Of a DNA stretch of 64,000 nt, positions 45,364 to 53,732 are shown one piece after another. This DNA is from Aquimarina mycalae. GTDB taxonomy: Bacteria > Bacteroidota > Bacteroidia > Flavobacteriales > Flavobacteriaceae. Both the position numbers and the translations under genes were made by a program. The first letter of the stretch is position 1, and the number at the start of each line of letters is the position of its first letter. The notes below the pieces were generated by a model. That model was given only the letters and a program-made list of their open reading frames with translations, searched no databases and was not told the origin of the DNA. The stretch spans positions 160,851 to 224,850 of the forward strand of contig NZ_JARYGY010000001.1 of assembly GCF_029906345.1 (NCBI RefSeq). Reading direction: 5' to 3'.

Positions 45364-45720
45364 ATGATAGTTATTGTTCTATGTATTATTCTAATTACAA
45401 TCATTGTAATATACTATCGATACTATTGGACTAAGGTTGAGAAGCATTATGAATGTATTAATTATGAGAATTATTCATTAATAAAAGAATCTCCGTTTTC
45501 TGATGAGTGTAGTACTTATGAAATTTTAAGGAAAGAAAAAGCGATTTGGTTTAAGCGCGACGGATATTCATTATTTTATATTCAACTGAAACCAACAGAT
45601 TCTAAAAATGTTGAATTAATTGGTTTAGATGGTTATGGTATCAGAAATATGGAGTTTAAAAAATATGTTTGTAAGTTAGTTCGTAAAATAAAATCGAAGC
45701 ACCATAATTTGGTAACGTAA
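45364..45720 (+). CDS. Small single-span membrane protein, unknown
   Basis: 118 aa. An N-terminal membrane segment (MIVIVLCIILITIIVIYYRY) is followed by a charged cytosolic or periplasmic domain with mixed secondary structure (EKAIWFKRDGYSLFYIQL). I do not recognise the family. It starts 23 nt after the MORN-like gene and is probably in the same transcript. A strong bidirectional terminator follows. Confidence 0.7.
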   Translation: MIVIVLCIILITIIVIYYRYYWTKVEKHYECINYENYSLIKESPFSDECSTYEILRKEKAIWFKRDGYSLFYIQLKPTDSKNVELIGLDGYGIRNMEFKKYVCKLVRKIKSKHHNLVT

Positions 45721-45723
45721 ATA

Positions 45724-45766
45724 AAAAAAGGAAAGGTGAAAATTGAATTTTCACCTTTCCTTTTTT
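45724..45766. terminator. Bidirectional rho-independent terminator
   Basis: A near-perfect stem (AAAAAAGGAAAGGTGAAAA and its complement) with a short loop lies between converging genes ending at 45720 (plus) and 45786 (minus). A/T tracts on both sides give a T-tract in either direction. It should end both transcripts. Confidence 0.92.
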
Positions 45767-45785
45767 ATTAAAAACAATGTAAGAA

Positions 45786-48659
45786 TTACATTTTTACATC
45801 AGATAATTTCACTTCTTTAGCATCCTTATCTAACATTAATACTTCATCAAATCCTGCATTTTTAAACTGCTCGAATTGTGTAGCTGCATCACCAATGACT
45901 AGATATGCCATTTTAGACTCATCAAGATATTTATTCGCTAATGCTTTATGTTGTTCTAGGGTCATTCCTTGAATAATCGATTCTTCTTTAGCAATATAAT
46001 CAGGTGACAAATCATATCTACCTATCTCTTGTAACATTCCCAATAGAGCTCCTTGTGTTTCAAATCTACGTGCATTTGATTTAATCAATGCGTTTTTAGT
46101 GAATTCTAAATCTTCTTCAGAAATCCCAGATTTGTACTTTTCAATTTCATCTTTAAAGATCTTCACAGATTCAAAAGTCGTATTTGTACGAACACTTGAA
46201 GATGCTGTAAATGTTCCTGGAATCTTACTACCTCCAAACCTAGTTCTGGCTCCATAGGTGTATCCTTTTTCTTCTCTAAGAATTAAATTTACATTTCCTG
46301 AGAAAGATCCTCCTAATTTATAGTTCATAACTGTAGCTGGGAAATAATCTTCATCTGTTCTAGCCATAGAAAGATATCCTATATTAATAACAGATTGTTT
46401 CGCATTAGGGATATCTACAAAATATAATGAAGATTTATCTCTATTATTTACAATCTCATATTCTGGAATTGTAACTTCTTTGCTTGCCCATTTGCTTTCA
46501 ATATTTTTAAGAGAAGCCAAAGCCATATCCTGATTTAAATCTCCTACAATCTGAAATTTACTTACAGAAGGAGAAAAGTTATTTGCATAAAATTGTTTTA
46601 AGTCATCAATAGTAATCGATTCTACAGATTCTACTGTTCCGCTTGTTGGGTAAGCAAACATATGCTTATCTCCATAAAGTACTTTATTATATACATTTCT
46701 GGCTACTGCATTAGGGTTTGCCGAAGATCTTTTAATTCCATTGATGGTTCTGGTTTTTATTCTTCCGAATTCTTCTTCATCCCATCTTGGTTCTAATAAT
46801 ATCTCACCAACTAAATCCATCGTTTTATCTAGATTACGAACCAAAGTATTACCACTAATGATAATTGCTTCTCTTGTGGTAAACATTCTAATCGATGCTC
46901 CTAGCAACTCTATTTCTTCTTCTAATTGTTCTGGCGTTTTAGTTGCAGTACCTTCCATCATAATATCCGTCATAAGGTTTGCTACACCAACTTTATCAAA
47001 AGAATCTAACAAGTGTCCTCCCGATATCACTAAACTGAAATTCACTAGTGGAAGTTCATTTTGCTCAATACCATATACTTTCATACCATTAGATAGCGCG
47101 GTATTCCATGATTGAGGAATATTTAATTTAGGAGACTCTCCTTGTTTAGGAGCAACAGAACGATCAAACGCTGATGGTGTTTTTTGGATTTCTTCTTTTG
47201 TGTCCGCTACAGCAGTTTCTACATTCTCCTTTATTTCTTCTTCTACAACCGCAGCTTTTTCAGAATCTTTTGCTGCAAGATCAGCTTTTCCTTTAGGAAC
47301 AAAGCTAGTAATCACATATGGTTTATCTTTTATATACTTGTTGTATACGTTAACCACATCTTCTTTTGTAACAGCCTTAATATTTTCTATATCTTCTGTT
47401 ATAAACGCTGGATCACCAGCAAATACATTGTACTGTGCTAGCTGAAACGATTTTCCTAATACACTACTAATTCCATTATAAAACTGTGTTTCCAGACCAG
47501 CTTTAATACGCTCAATATCAGTATCTGTTATACCTTCTGTTTCGAATTTTTTAAATGCTTCAAAAACTCCAGCTTCGATATCTGCAAGGCTTTTTCCATC
47601 ATTAGCAGTAACATTAACTCTAAATTTTCCAGCTATTTCCATAGAACTATTCCAGGCATTAGTATCCGAAGTAAGTTCTTTTTCCTTTACCAAAACCTTA
47701 TACAACGGTGCTTTTTTACCTTCTGCCAATAATTCTCCTAAAAAGTCCAATGCATAGGCGTCTTTAGTATATTGCTCTACTGTAGGCCAAACCATATTAA
47801 GTTGCGCTGTAGTCGCAAAGTTATCTTCGTGCATAAATCGTTTGGTCTCAGATAAAGTTACATTTTGTACTTTAAGCTTTTCTACTGGTTGGCGTCTTTT
47901 TATCTCACCGAAGTATTTTTCTATCATTGCTTTTGCATCGGCTGTTTCAAAATCTCCAGCTAATACTAAAGTAGCATTGTTAGGTCCATAATACTTATCA
48001 TAGAATTCCTTTACATCTTCAACGGTAGCATTCTGAAGGTCTACTAATTCTCCTATTACTTGCCAGTTATAAGGATGACCTTCTGGAAATATATTCTTGT
48101 CAATAACCCAACTGGTATGTCCATAAGGGTTATTGTCTACACGCTGTCTTTTTTCATTCTGCACAACTTCTTGTTGATTTTTAAATGCACTTTCTGTCAC
48201 AGTATTGATCAAAAATCCCATTCTATCAGACTCTAGCCACATTACTGTTTCCATTGCATTTTTAGGAACTACTTCGTAGTATATTGTTCCATCCTGCCAT
48301 GTTCCTCCATTCAATGTTCCTCCTACATCTTGGATTTTTTTAAAGAATTGATCTTGAGGTACATTTTCTGACTCCTGAAATAACATATGCTCAAATAAGT
48401 GAGCAAATCCAGTTCTACCAGTTTTTTCGCGGTTAGATCCTACACCATATTGAATTGCAACAGAAACAATCGGATCCGATTTATCCTGATGTAATACAAC
48501 TTGAAGACCATTTTCTAATTCATACTTTTCGAAATCGATAGATAATTTACCTACTTCTTCGCTTTCTGATGGAGTGTCTGTTTCTTTCTTACAAGAAACT
48601 ACTGCAAAAAATAAAAAGGAAATTGCTACAATGAGCGTCCTAGATATCAGAGTTTTCAT
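45786..48659 (-). CDS. M16 family zinc peptidase lipoprotein (two M16 modules)
   Basis: 957 aa. Lipoprotein signal with lipobox FAVVSC (Cys23) and Lys-rich start of the mature part. The first M16 half has the inverted zinc motif HLFEH (87-91). The second half (from ~500, SWNTALSNGMKVYGIEQNEL) lacks a zinc motif but keeps the M16 fold (EEKGYTYGARTRFGG, the R/Y substrate motif). The halves together form the clam-shell peptidase typical of pitrilysin/PqqL-like envelope proteins. An acidic KADLAAKDSEKAAVVEEE-type linker joins them. Likely degrades peptides in the periplasm or at the surface. Monocistronic. Confidence 0.95.
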   Translation of the reverse strand: MKTLISRTLIVAISFLFFAVVSCKKETDTPSESEEVGKLSIDFEKYELENGLQVVLHQDKSDPIVSVAIQYGVGSNREKTGRTGFAHLFEHMLFQESENVPQDQFFKKIQDVGGTLNGGTWQDGTIYYEVVPKNAMETVMWLESDRMGFLINTVTESAFKNQQEVVQNEKRQRVDNNPYGHTSWVIDKNIFPEGHPYNWQVIGELVDLQNATVEDVKEFYDKYYGPNNATLVLAGDFETADAKAMIEKYFGEIKRRQPVEKLKVQNVTLSETKRFMHEDNFATTAQLNMVWPTVEQYTKDAYALDFLGELLAEGKKAPLYKVLVKEKELTSDTNAWNSSMEIAGKFRVNVTANDGKSLADIEAGVFEAFKKFETEGITDTDIERIKAGLETQFYNGISSVLGKSFQLAQYNVFAGDPAFITEDIENIKAVTKEDVVNVYNKYIKDKPYVITSFVPKGKADLAAKDSEKAAVVEEEIKENVETAVADTKEEIQKTPSAFDRSVAPKQGESPKLNIPQSWNTALSNGMKVYGIEQNELPLVNFSLVISGGHLLDSFDKVGVANLMTDIMMEGTATKTPEQLEEEIELLGASIRMFTTREAIIISGNTLVRNLDKTMDLVGEILLEPRWDEEEFGRIKTRTINGIKRSSANPNAVARNVYNKVLYGDKHMFAYPTSGTVESVESITIDDLKQFYANNFSPSVSKFQIVGDLNQDMALASLKNIESKWASKEVTIPEYEIVNNRDKSSLYFVDIPNAKQSVINIGYLSMARTDEDYFPATVMNYKLGGSFSGNVNLILREEKGYTYGARTRFGGSKIPGTFTASSSVRTNTTFESVKIFKDEIEKYKSGISEEDLEFTKNALIKSNARRFETQGALLGMLQEIGRYDLSPDYIAKEESIIQGMTLEQHKALANKYLDESKMAYLVIGDAATQFEQFKNAGFDEVLMLDKDAKEVKLSDVKM

Positions 48660-48913
48660 GATTTAACTTTTTGATTTAAGCGCTAAAAATAGTTTAAGCA
48701 AATGAGTATTTATATTATTATATTATTAAATAAAAGTTAAAAAGAATATATAACTATCAACCAACACACTATTATTTTGTTTTTTTTTACGAATCTGCTA
48801 TCATTTTTTAAGTATTGTATAAAATCAAAAAATCAACCATAAGACTCTATATACATATTGTCTTATGGTTGATTATACGCTATATAGCTTTATCTAAGTT
48901 TACAATTTTTCTC
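48660..48913. other. Intergenic region between M16 and DUF4214 genes
   Basis: AT-rich region holding the M16 promoter and the terminator of the DUF4214 gene (48831-48874). No consensus promoter element was found. Confidence 0.4.
48831..48874 (-). terminator. Rho-independent terminator of the peptide/DUF4214 unit
   Basis: A perfect 15-bp stem (AATCAACCATAAGAC and complement) with a 14-nt loop, followed on the minus strand by TTTTTTGATTTT. It lies about 40 nt after the stop of the DUF4214 lipoprotein gene. Confidence 0.9.
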
Positions 48914-49534
48914 TTAATATGTGCATTGATTGGCAGCATTAGTACATTCTGTAGCAATATTGGCTAGCCTATTAGCAAACTCTTGAGAATTAGCAATTCC
49001 ATTTGCTACGAATTTAATACCAAATTGACGAAGATTATGAGTCCAACCAATTCCTCCGTTAACATCTGGCTCTCGTAGTAACAAACCTCTATATGCTATA
49101 TACACCTGCTTATCAACTTGGTGACTTGTTAGGTGGTTTCTGGATAAAAAACTATGATATTGTGAATTCCATTTTACATTAGCTTCATGAGATGTAATGA
49201 ATCCAGCTGCCAGATCATCAAAACCTCTGGTAAGTAATACACTTACCCATCCATTGACCACACTTTGATTTTCAGGACATCTTCTTAAATATGACAGGTA
49301 TGCTAATCTCACCACACATACAGCATCAAACTGTGGTGGTTGAGGAATTCTTGGTGGTCTAAAATCAGGATCATCTGGTGTAGAAAAACGTTTTTCTTGA
49401 ATATCATTGACAGTATCTACCGATTCTATAGATTCGATAGGAGTTTCTTCTTTTTCACAAGAAACAGTAATTAATAACCCTAATACCATAGAACATACTA
49501 TTAGGTAACGTAGTTTAAAAAAAAGAGTTTTCAT
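48914..49534 (-). CDS. DUF4214-like lipoprotein
   Basis: 206 aa. Lipoprotein signal (LGLLITVSC, Cys26) and a Pro/Glu-rich linker, then two copies of a DUF4214-like unit: VVRLAYLSYLRRCPENQSVV with WVSVLLTRGFDDLAAGFITS, and YIAYRGLLLREPDVNGGIGW with FGIKFVANGIANSQEF. DUF4214 units are found in large secreted and S-layer-associated proteins, where they are often next to calcium-binding repeats; here they stand alone. The gene follows two GG-leader peptide genes on the same strand with a gap of 100 nt, and the terminator closes the group. A link to the peptides is possible but unproven. Confidence 0.8.
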   Translation of the reverse strand: MKTLFFKLRYLIVCSMVLGLLITVSCEKEETPIESIESVDTVNDIQEKRFSTPDDPDFRPPRIPQPPQFDAVCVVRLAYLSYLRRCPENQSVVNGWVSVLLTRGFDDLAAGFITSHEANVKWNSQYHSFLSRNHLTSHQVDKQVYIAYRGLLLREPDVNGGIGWTHNLRQFGIKFVANGIANSQEFANRLANIATECTNAANQCTY

Positions 49535-49634
49535 GATTTGTATAATTTATATTGTTAATGAATTTTATGTTACAGATTTTGTAAATAGATTATCTACTTA
49601 GAAAATCCAATAGTTGTATGGTGATCATTACATG

Positions 49635-49784
49635 TTATCCATCAACATCGATAACATCAAAACAGATATACACACCTCCAACCCAATCGCAAACCAGTTC
49701 ATCTAGTCCTCCTTGTATCATCTTTGTTTCTTTTCTGGACAACATCTTTACTCCCTTGATGTTCCATTCTTTTAAGTTTTTCAT
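49635..49784 (-). CDS. GG-leader peptide 2 (bacteriocin/RiPP-like precursor)
   Basis: A 49-aa frame from ATG at 49784. The leader IKGVKMLSRKETKMIQGG (residues 9-26) is of the Bacteroidota double-glycine natural-product precursor type, with the spacing G-V-x-x-L-x-x-x-E-x-x-x-I-x-G-G. The core is 23 residues, acidic, with two Cys (LDELVCDWVGGVYICFDVID). Cleavage after Gly26 by a peptidase-containing ABC transporter would release it. No such transporter or modifying enzyme is present in this window. Confidence 0.8.
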   Translation of the reverse strand: MKNLKEWNIKGVKMLSRKETKMIQGGLDELVCDWVGGVYICFDVIDVDG

Positions 49785-49862
49785 ATTAAATTAAATTATA
49801 AATTATCCTTACTCTGTTTAGGATTTTCAGGTAGCTCCGTTTATGATTAATTATTTATGTGT

Positions 49863-50087
49863 CTAACAACTTATACAACTATAATTTGTACATATGTATC
49901 CAGGACCACATTGAGCGTTTGATGTACATTGTGGTGTTATGCAATAACCATTATTGCCACATACTCTATTTCTGAATGAACAATCTGAGTCGGATGTACA
50001 ATCTATCTGTACTCCTCCTTTAATAAAAATCTTTTCGTTTTTCTTTAGGTGATGAACCCCTTTCAAGTTTAAAATGTGTTTTAACAT
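49863..50087 (-). CDS. GG-leader cysteine-rich peptide 1 (bacteriocin/RiPP-like precursor)
   Basis: 74 aa from the ATG at 50087; an in-frame ATG at 50138 would add 17 residues that break leader alignment with peptide 2. The leader LKGVHHLKKNEKIFIKGG (residues 8-25) has the same spacing as peptide 2. The core has nine Cys arranged as two similar units: CTSDSDC ... VCGNNGYC and CTSNAQCGPGYICTNYSC, close to the C-x5-C-x5/6-C-x4/5-C knottin-like repeats of secreted proteins. Disulfide bonding after export is likely. It lies downstream of a consensus promoter. Confidence 0.82.
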   Translation of the reverse strand: MLKHILNLKGVHHLKKNEKIFIKGGVQIDCTSDSDCSFRNRVCGNNGYCITPQCTSNAQCGPGYICTNYSCISC

Positions 50088-50202
50088 ATCTGTAAATTTT
50101 ACGGAATTGTAATTATGTGAACATTTAAAGACACTCACATTTTGTGTCTGTTTAGGTATTTTATTCGTGATTGTTTTTTGATATTCTTTTAAGGCGTTTC
50201 CT

Positions 50203-50234
50203 CAAAATTAGAAGCGATTTTTCTTTAAAACAAA
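50203..50234 (-). promoter_or_regulatory. Bacteroidota-type promoter of the GG-leader peptides
   Basis: On the minus strand TTTG (50231-50234) is followed after 20 nt by TAATTTTG (50203-50210), an exact match to TAnnTTTG. Transcription would start near 50196 and give a leader of about 110 nt before the peptide 1 start. This is the only full match I found near a gene start in the window. Confidence 0.75.
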
Positions 50235-50599
50235 GACTTGATTTTCAGATTTATAAATTTGTACAGTGAAATATTCTAATGCTTTATGATTTTCGAAAAA
50301 ACAATTTAAAAGTCACATTAACAGATAGTTAACAAATAAAACATAAGTGATTTAAATTTCCGTTACTCAAAAAAACTTGTAACCATTCCATATTCAGGTG
50401 ACTTTGATTTAAGTAAATCAGTTGTAAGTTTTTGTTATGACACGAATATGATTTGATAAAATTTCCACGATTACAGCAGACTTGTGGTTTGATTTTTATT
50501 TCCAGCTCTTTAAAAATTAAAATCGATATTGATTCATAAAAAGAAGCCTCTTGAAAATAAATTTTCAAGAGGCTTCTTAATTTTAAAAAAAGGTATATT
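50235..50599. other. Intergenic region without gene
   Basis: Between the peptide promoter and the T9SS cargo gene. It holds the terminator at 50541-50578. A short open frame on the minus strand overlaps that terminator and is not credible as a gene. Confidence 0.5.
50541..50578 (-). terminator. Rho-independent terminator of the T9SS cargo gene
   Basis: A perfect 17-bp stem (AAGAAGCCTCTTGAAAA and complement) with a 4-nt loop. On the minus strand it is followed by TTTTTAT. It lies just after the stop at 50600. Confidence 0.93.
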
Positions 50600-51430
50600 C
50601 TATTTTTTAAGAATGGTTTTACTATATGATTTGTTCCCTTGCCTTATATAGCAATAATATATTCCTTTTTTTAAATGAGATGTATCCAAATTATATTGCT
50701 TTTGACTGATTTGATTTTGATTTCCTGAATTGTATTCTAATACTTTCACACCATTTATATTATAAATATCGATCACTGTTGTTTCATTAATTCCTTTGTT
50801 CTCCTCTTCAATAAAAACTTTATTATCAAAAGGATTTGGATATACCTGAAACGTTTCTTGTTCTGAATTACGTGCCACTAATCTATCCGATTCTCTATTT
50901 ATAAAACTAATATTGACCATTTTTTCGGCATAAAGAACTCCTCGAATGCCTAAGTCATCATTTAGGTAATCTTCAATGTTATCATATTCTCTTAAACTAA
51001 GATGCAACCGATGTTTTTTTAAATGAAAGTGAAGTGGATTTTCAAAAACATAAGGATAATTATCAGAATTATTAAATGAATCCAATAAACTATCGTTTTT
51101 TCTTATAGGAGGAATAATAACAGGTAATGACGCTCCATAAGGTGCAGTAGGCAACACTGTTTTGGATAATCTAAAATACCTTATTGTATCAATAACAGAC
51201 TTATAATCTAAAATAACTCTTAGCCTTATATCTTTTTTTTTATTGAACTTCAATGAATCAGGTATTACCATTTCTAGTTTTTGAATTGACTTATCAGAAG
51301 TGTCATTGGGAATATCCGTAACAGAAATAACCAAATTAATCCGATTTCCTTTTGAAAACAATTCGTTTTGGGCATGGGTAATACTTGTAATTATTAAACA
51401 TAGTAGAAGAAAAAATCGATGTGTTTTCAT
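50600..51430 (-). CDS. T9SS-secreted protein with type A sorting domain
   Basis: 276 aa. Signal peptide (MKTHRFFLLLCLIITSITHA) and a C-terminal type A sorting domain of the Por secretion system (~200-276: VYPNPFDNKVFIEE, then TVIDIYNINGVKVLEYN and HLKKGIYYCYIRQGNKSYSK, ending ILKK). The ~180-residue passenger is beta-rich with no motif I recognise. The protein should be exported through T9SS and attached to or released from the surface. It lies downstream of the AraC-TPR regulator gene, with an 87-nt gap. Confidence 0.92.
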   Translation of the reverse strand: MKTHRFFLLLCLIITSITHAQNELFSKGNRINLVISVTDIPNDTSDKSIQKLEMVIPDSLKFNKKKDIRLRVILDYKSVIDTIRYFRLSKTVLPTAPYGASLPVIIPPIRKNDSLLDSFNNSDNYPYVFENPLHFHLKKHRLHLSLREYDNIEDYLNDDLGIRGVLYAEKMVNISFINRESDRLVARNSEQETFQVYPNPFDNKVFIEEENKGINETTVIDIYNINGVKVLEYNSGNQNQISQKQYNLDTSHLKKGIYYCYIRQGNKSYSKTILKK

Positions 51431-51517
51431 AGTGCACTAATTTTTAGATTTATAATCCTAAACAAATTATCACTATTTGAGCTTTTTTAATAAACGTAAT
51501 TGTTCATTTTTATAAAT

Positions 51518-53296
51518 TTAAACGGCTAAGTCTACACTCCTTTCTAACTTGTTGATATAATATGCTGGATTGACCCCAGTTTTACCTTTAAATACTTTTA
51601 TAAATGTAGTATGACTTTTATATCCTAACTCTTTGGCAACCGCTCTAATGGTATAAGATCTAAAAACAGAATCATCTCTAAGTTTTAACAGTGCATAATT
51701 TACTCTTAACTCATTAATATATTGATTAAATGATTGCTTTCTTGTTTCATTTAATGCTTTAGATAAATACGTGGTATTTGTATTAAGAAGTTTTGCTGTT
51801 GAATATAGATTACAATCTTCTGATAAATAAAAATGAGTAGCTTCCATTTGTTGAAGTCTATTCAGTATTTCTTTTGCTTTTTCGTCTTCAATTTCTGGTT
51901 TAGTAATATCCTCTTTGGGTTTATCTAAAGATTTTTTATTGTGAATATTTTCAATAATAGTAAGAAACTTTTGTTCTTTAATTTTTGTTTTTCTTCTGTA
52001 ACCAAGAAATACAGAAAATAATACTCCTAAAGATATTATAGAGATAAAAAGTATTACTTTTTTACTTGTTGCATTTTGTGTTTTTTCGCTTTCGAGTTTC
52101 TCATTTTCTAATTGAAAATCTTTTAAGTCATCCTCATACAATATATCCTTTGCTTTTAATTGTTTATCGCTTTTGTACTGTATAACTTTTTGTAATTTAT
52201 CATAATAAAATATCTGTTGTTCCTGATTACTTGTTGCTTTTGAAATTTCAATAGCTAATTGAAACATATCCTCAATTTTATCGGTTTCCATGCGATCACC
52301 AATCAAACTAAAATTTTCATTCAGCAAAGAAATTGCTTCTTGATAATTCTCTAACTTAAAATAACACCTTGACATATAAAAATTGGCTATGTACAAATTA
52401 GTTTGTTGTCCACCAGAAATGTTATTCAGGATGTCTTTCCCTTCTTTTAAAAAACCCAGCGCTTTATGATATTCTTGTTTTTTAAAATAAATATCCCCAA
52501 AGTTGATATAGAAATAACTTTTGTATTCTAAAAGATTATTTTCTTCGGATAATCGAACTCCTTGGTTATATGTCGCTATCGCTCGATCTGACTCATTTAG
52601 CTCTGTGAGACATTTTCCTTTTCCTAATAAAGAACTTAAATACGTTTCTTTATACTGTATAAATTTATCATCATTTTCGTTTTCTAAAGTTTCTAAAATT
52701 AAATTAAAACTCGTCAATGCATCCTTATATCTATGCAGTTTCATTCTAGAATTTGCGATATTGGTTAGGCAAATAATCTCATATGAAAAACTACCAATAG
52801 TCTTAGAAAGTTCTTTTCCTCGAATATATGGTTGCAATGCATTATCGTAAGCCCCTATCAAGTAATAAGCACTGCCCAATAGCACATTGCTATCTATAAT
52901 TCTGCTGGTATCTTTTAATTTTTCTGCAGCTTCTGTAGCTATTAATGTATTTTTTATTGTGGCTAAATAATTGGACCTAATATATTCGATATAAGCTAAT
53001 TGATAACTAGATAAATATTGAATATTGTAATCTTTTTCTTTTTTCCCACGTTCAAGAAATAACTCGCTATATGCGATGGCAAGCGCAGAATCTTTATCCT
53101 CTGATAATGTTTTAGAAATTAAGCTGTTAATTTCTTGAACCGAATCAGATTTCTTTATGAACGATTTTATATGATCTGGAATACGATTTACATCCTTATG
53201 ATTTGTTTCTTTATTCTGCGCAAAAGAGCTGATAAAAAAAAGAAAGGAAAGTACTTTACAAAAGTATCGTATCTGAGTTAACTTTAAAAAAAACAT
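51518..53296 (-). CDS. TPR-containing membrane AraC-family regulator
   Basis: 592 aa. N-terminal signal/anchor (YFCKVLSFLFFISSFAQ), then about eight TPR-like helix pairs in a periplasmic sensor part (for example YYLIGAYDNALQPYIRGKEL; AIATYNQGVRLSEENNL), a transmembrane segment near 405-430 (ILFISIISLGVLFSVFLGY), and a cytosolic C-terminal AraC helix-turn-helix (~485-585; TIRAVAKELGYKSHTTFIKV). This layout is common in Bacteroidota as a one-component membrane regulator. The neighbouring T9SS cargo gene is a possible target. Paired G/C runs lie ~190 bp upstream. Confidence 0.93.
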   Translation of the reverse strand: MFFLKLTQIRYFCKVLSFLFFISSFAQNKETNHKDVNRIPDHIKSFIKKSDSVQEINSLISKTLSEDKDSALAIAYSELFLERGKKEKDYNIQYLSSYQLAYIEYIRSNYLATIKNTLIATEAAEKLKDTSRIIDSNVLLGSAYYLIGAYDNALQPYIRGKELSKTIGSFSYEIICLTNIANSRMKLHRYKDALTSFNLILETLENENDDKFIQYKETYLSSLLGKGKCLTELNESDRAIATYNQGVRLSEENNLLEYKSYFYINFGDIYFKKQEYHKALGFLKEGKDILNNISGGQQTNLYIANFYMSRCYFKLENYQEAISLLNENFSLIGDRMETDKIEDMFQLAIEISKATSNQEQQIFYYDKLQKVIQYKSDKQLKAKDILYEDDLKDFQLENEKLESEKTQNATSKKVILFISIISLGVLFSVFLGYRRKTKIKEQKFLTIIENIHNKKSLDKPKEDITKPEIEDEKAKEILNRLQQMEATHFYLSEDCNLYSTAKLLNTNTTYLSKALNETRKQSFNQYINELRVNYALLKLRDDSVFRSYTIRAVAKELGYKSHTTFIKVFKGKTGVNPAYYINKLERSVDLAV

Positions 53297-53732
53297 AGGT
53301 AGTGAGTATATATTGATTAGACATGTGTGTTAGAAATTATGTATAGGATTTCAAACATTCGTCCTATCTAAATAAGACAATTATAATTGTATTTTGTTAC
53401 ACTTAAAACTGAGCATAAAAAAGAATTTTATGCGGAAAATTTCAGTTAAAGTAGTGCTATTTTATCTTTTAAAAGTAAAGGTAAGTCGGGGAAAAAAACA
53501 TATTACCCCTCTTTATATAAAATTAACATAAGTCCATGTTAAAATACAATTCTAACCAATAACCTCCATTCAATTTAAGACGTTTTATTATATCAGAAGT
53601 TAATTATCAGGTTAAAAATTGTCTAGCCCATACATTATGAATCTAATTATAGTAGCATTATTTACCCATGGTTTTCTTCTAATAAAGTATTAAAAAAGTA
53701 TGTAACTCATGCATATAAAATAAGTGTACTGA
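53297..53732. promoter_or_regulatory. Intergenic region upstream of the AraC-TPR gene
   Basis: 436 bp. It contains GGGG at 53488-53491 and CCCC at 53506-53509, separated by 14 AT-rich bases, 190-215 bp before the regulator gene. A second weak dyad (ATAAAA...TTTTAT) lies near 53414-53430. No consensus promoter and no small gene were found. Confidence 0.35.

Noticed and set aside
50329..50568. Minus-strand frame of 79 codons
   Set aside because: Its start overlaps the strong terminator hairpin at 50541-50578 and the protein has no recognisable character.
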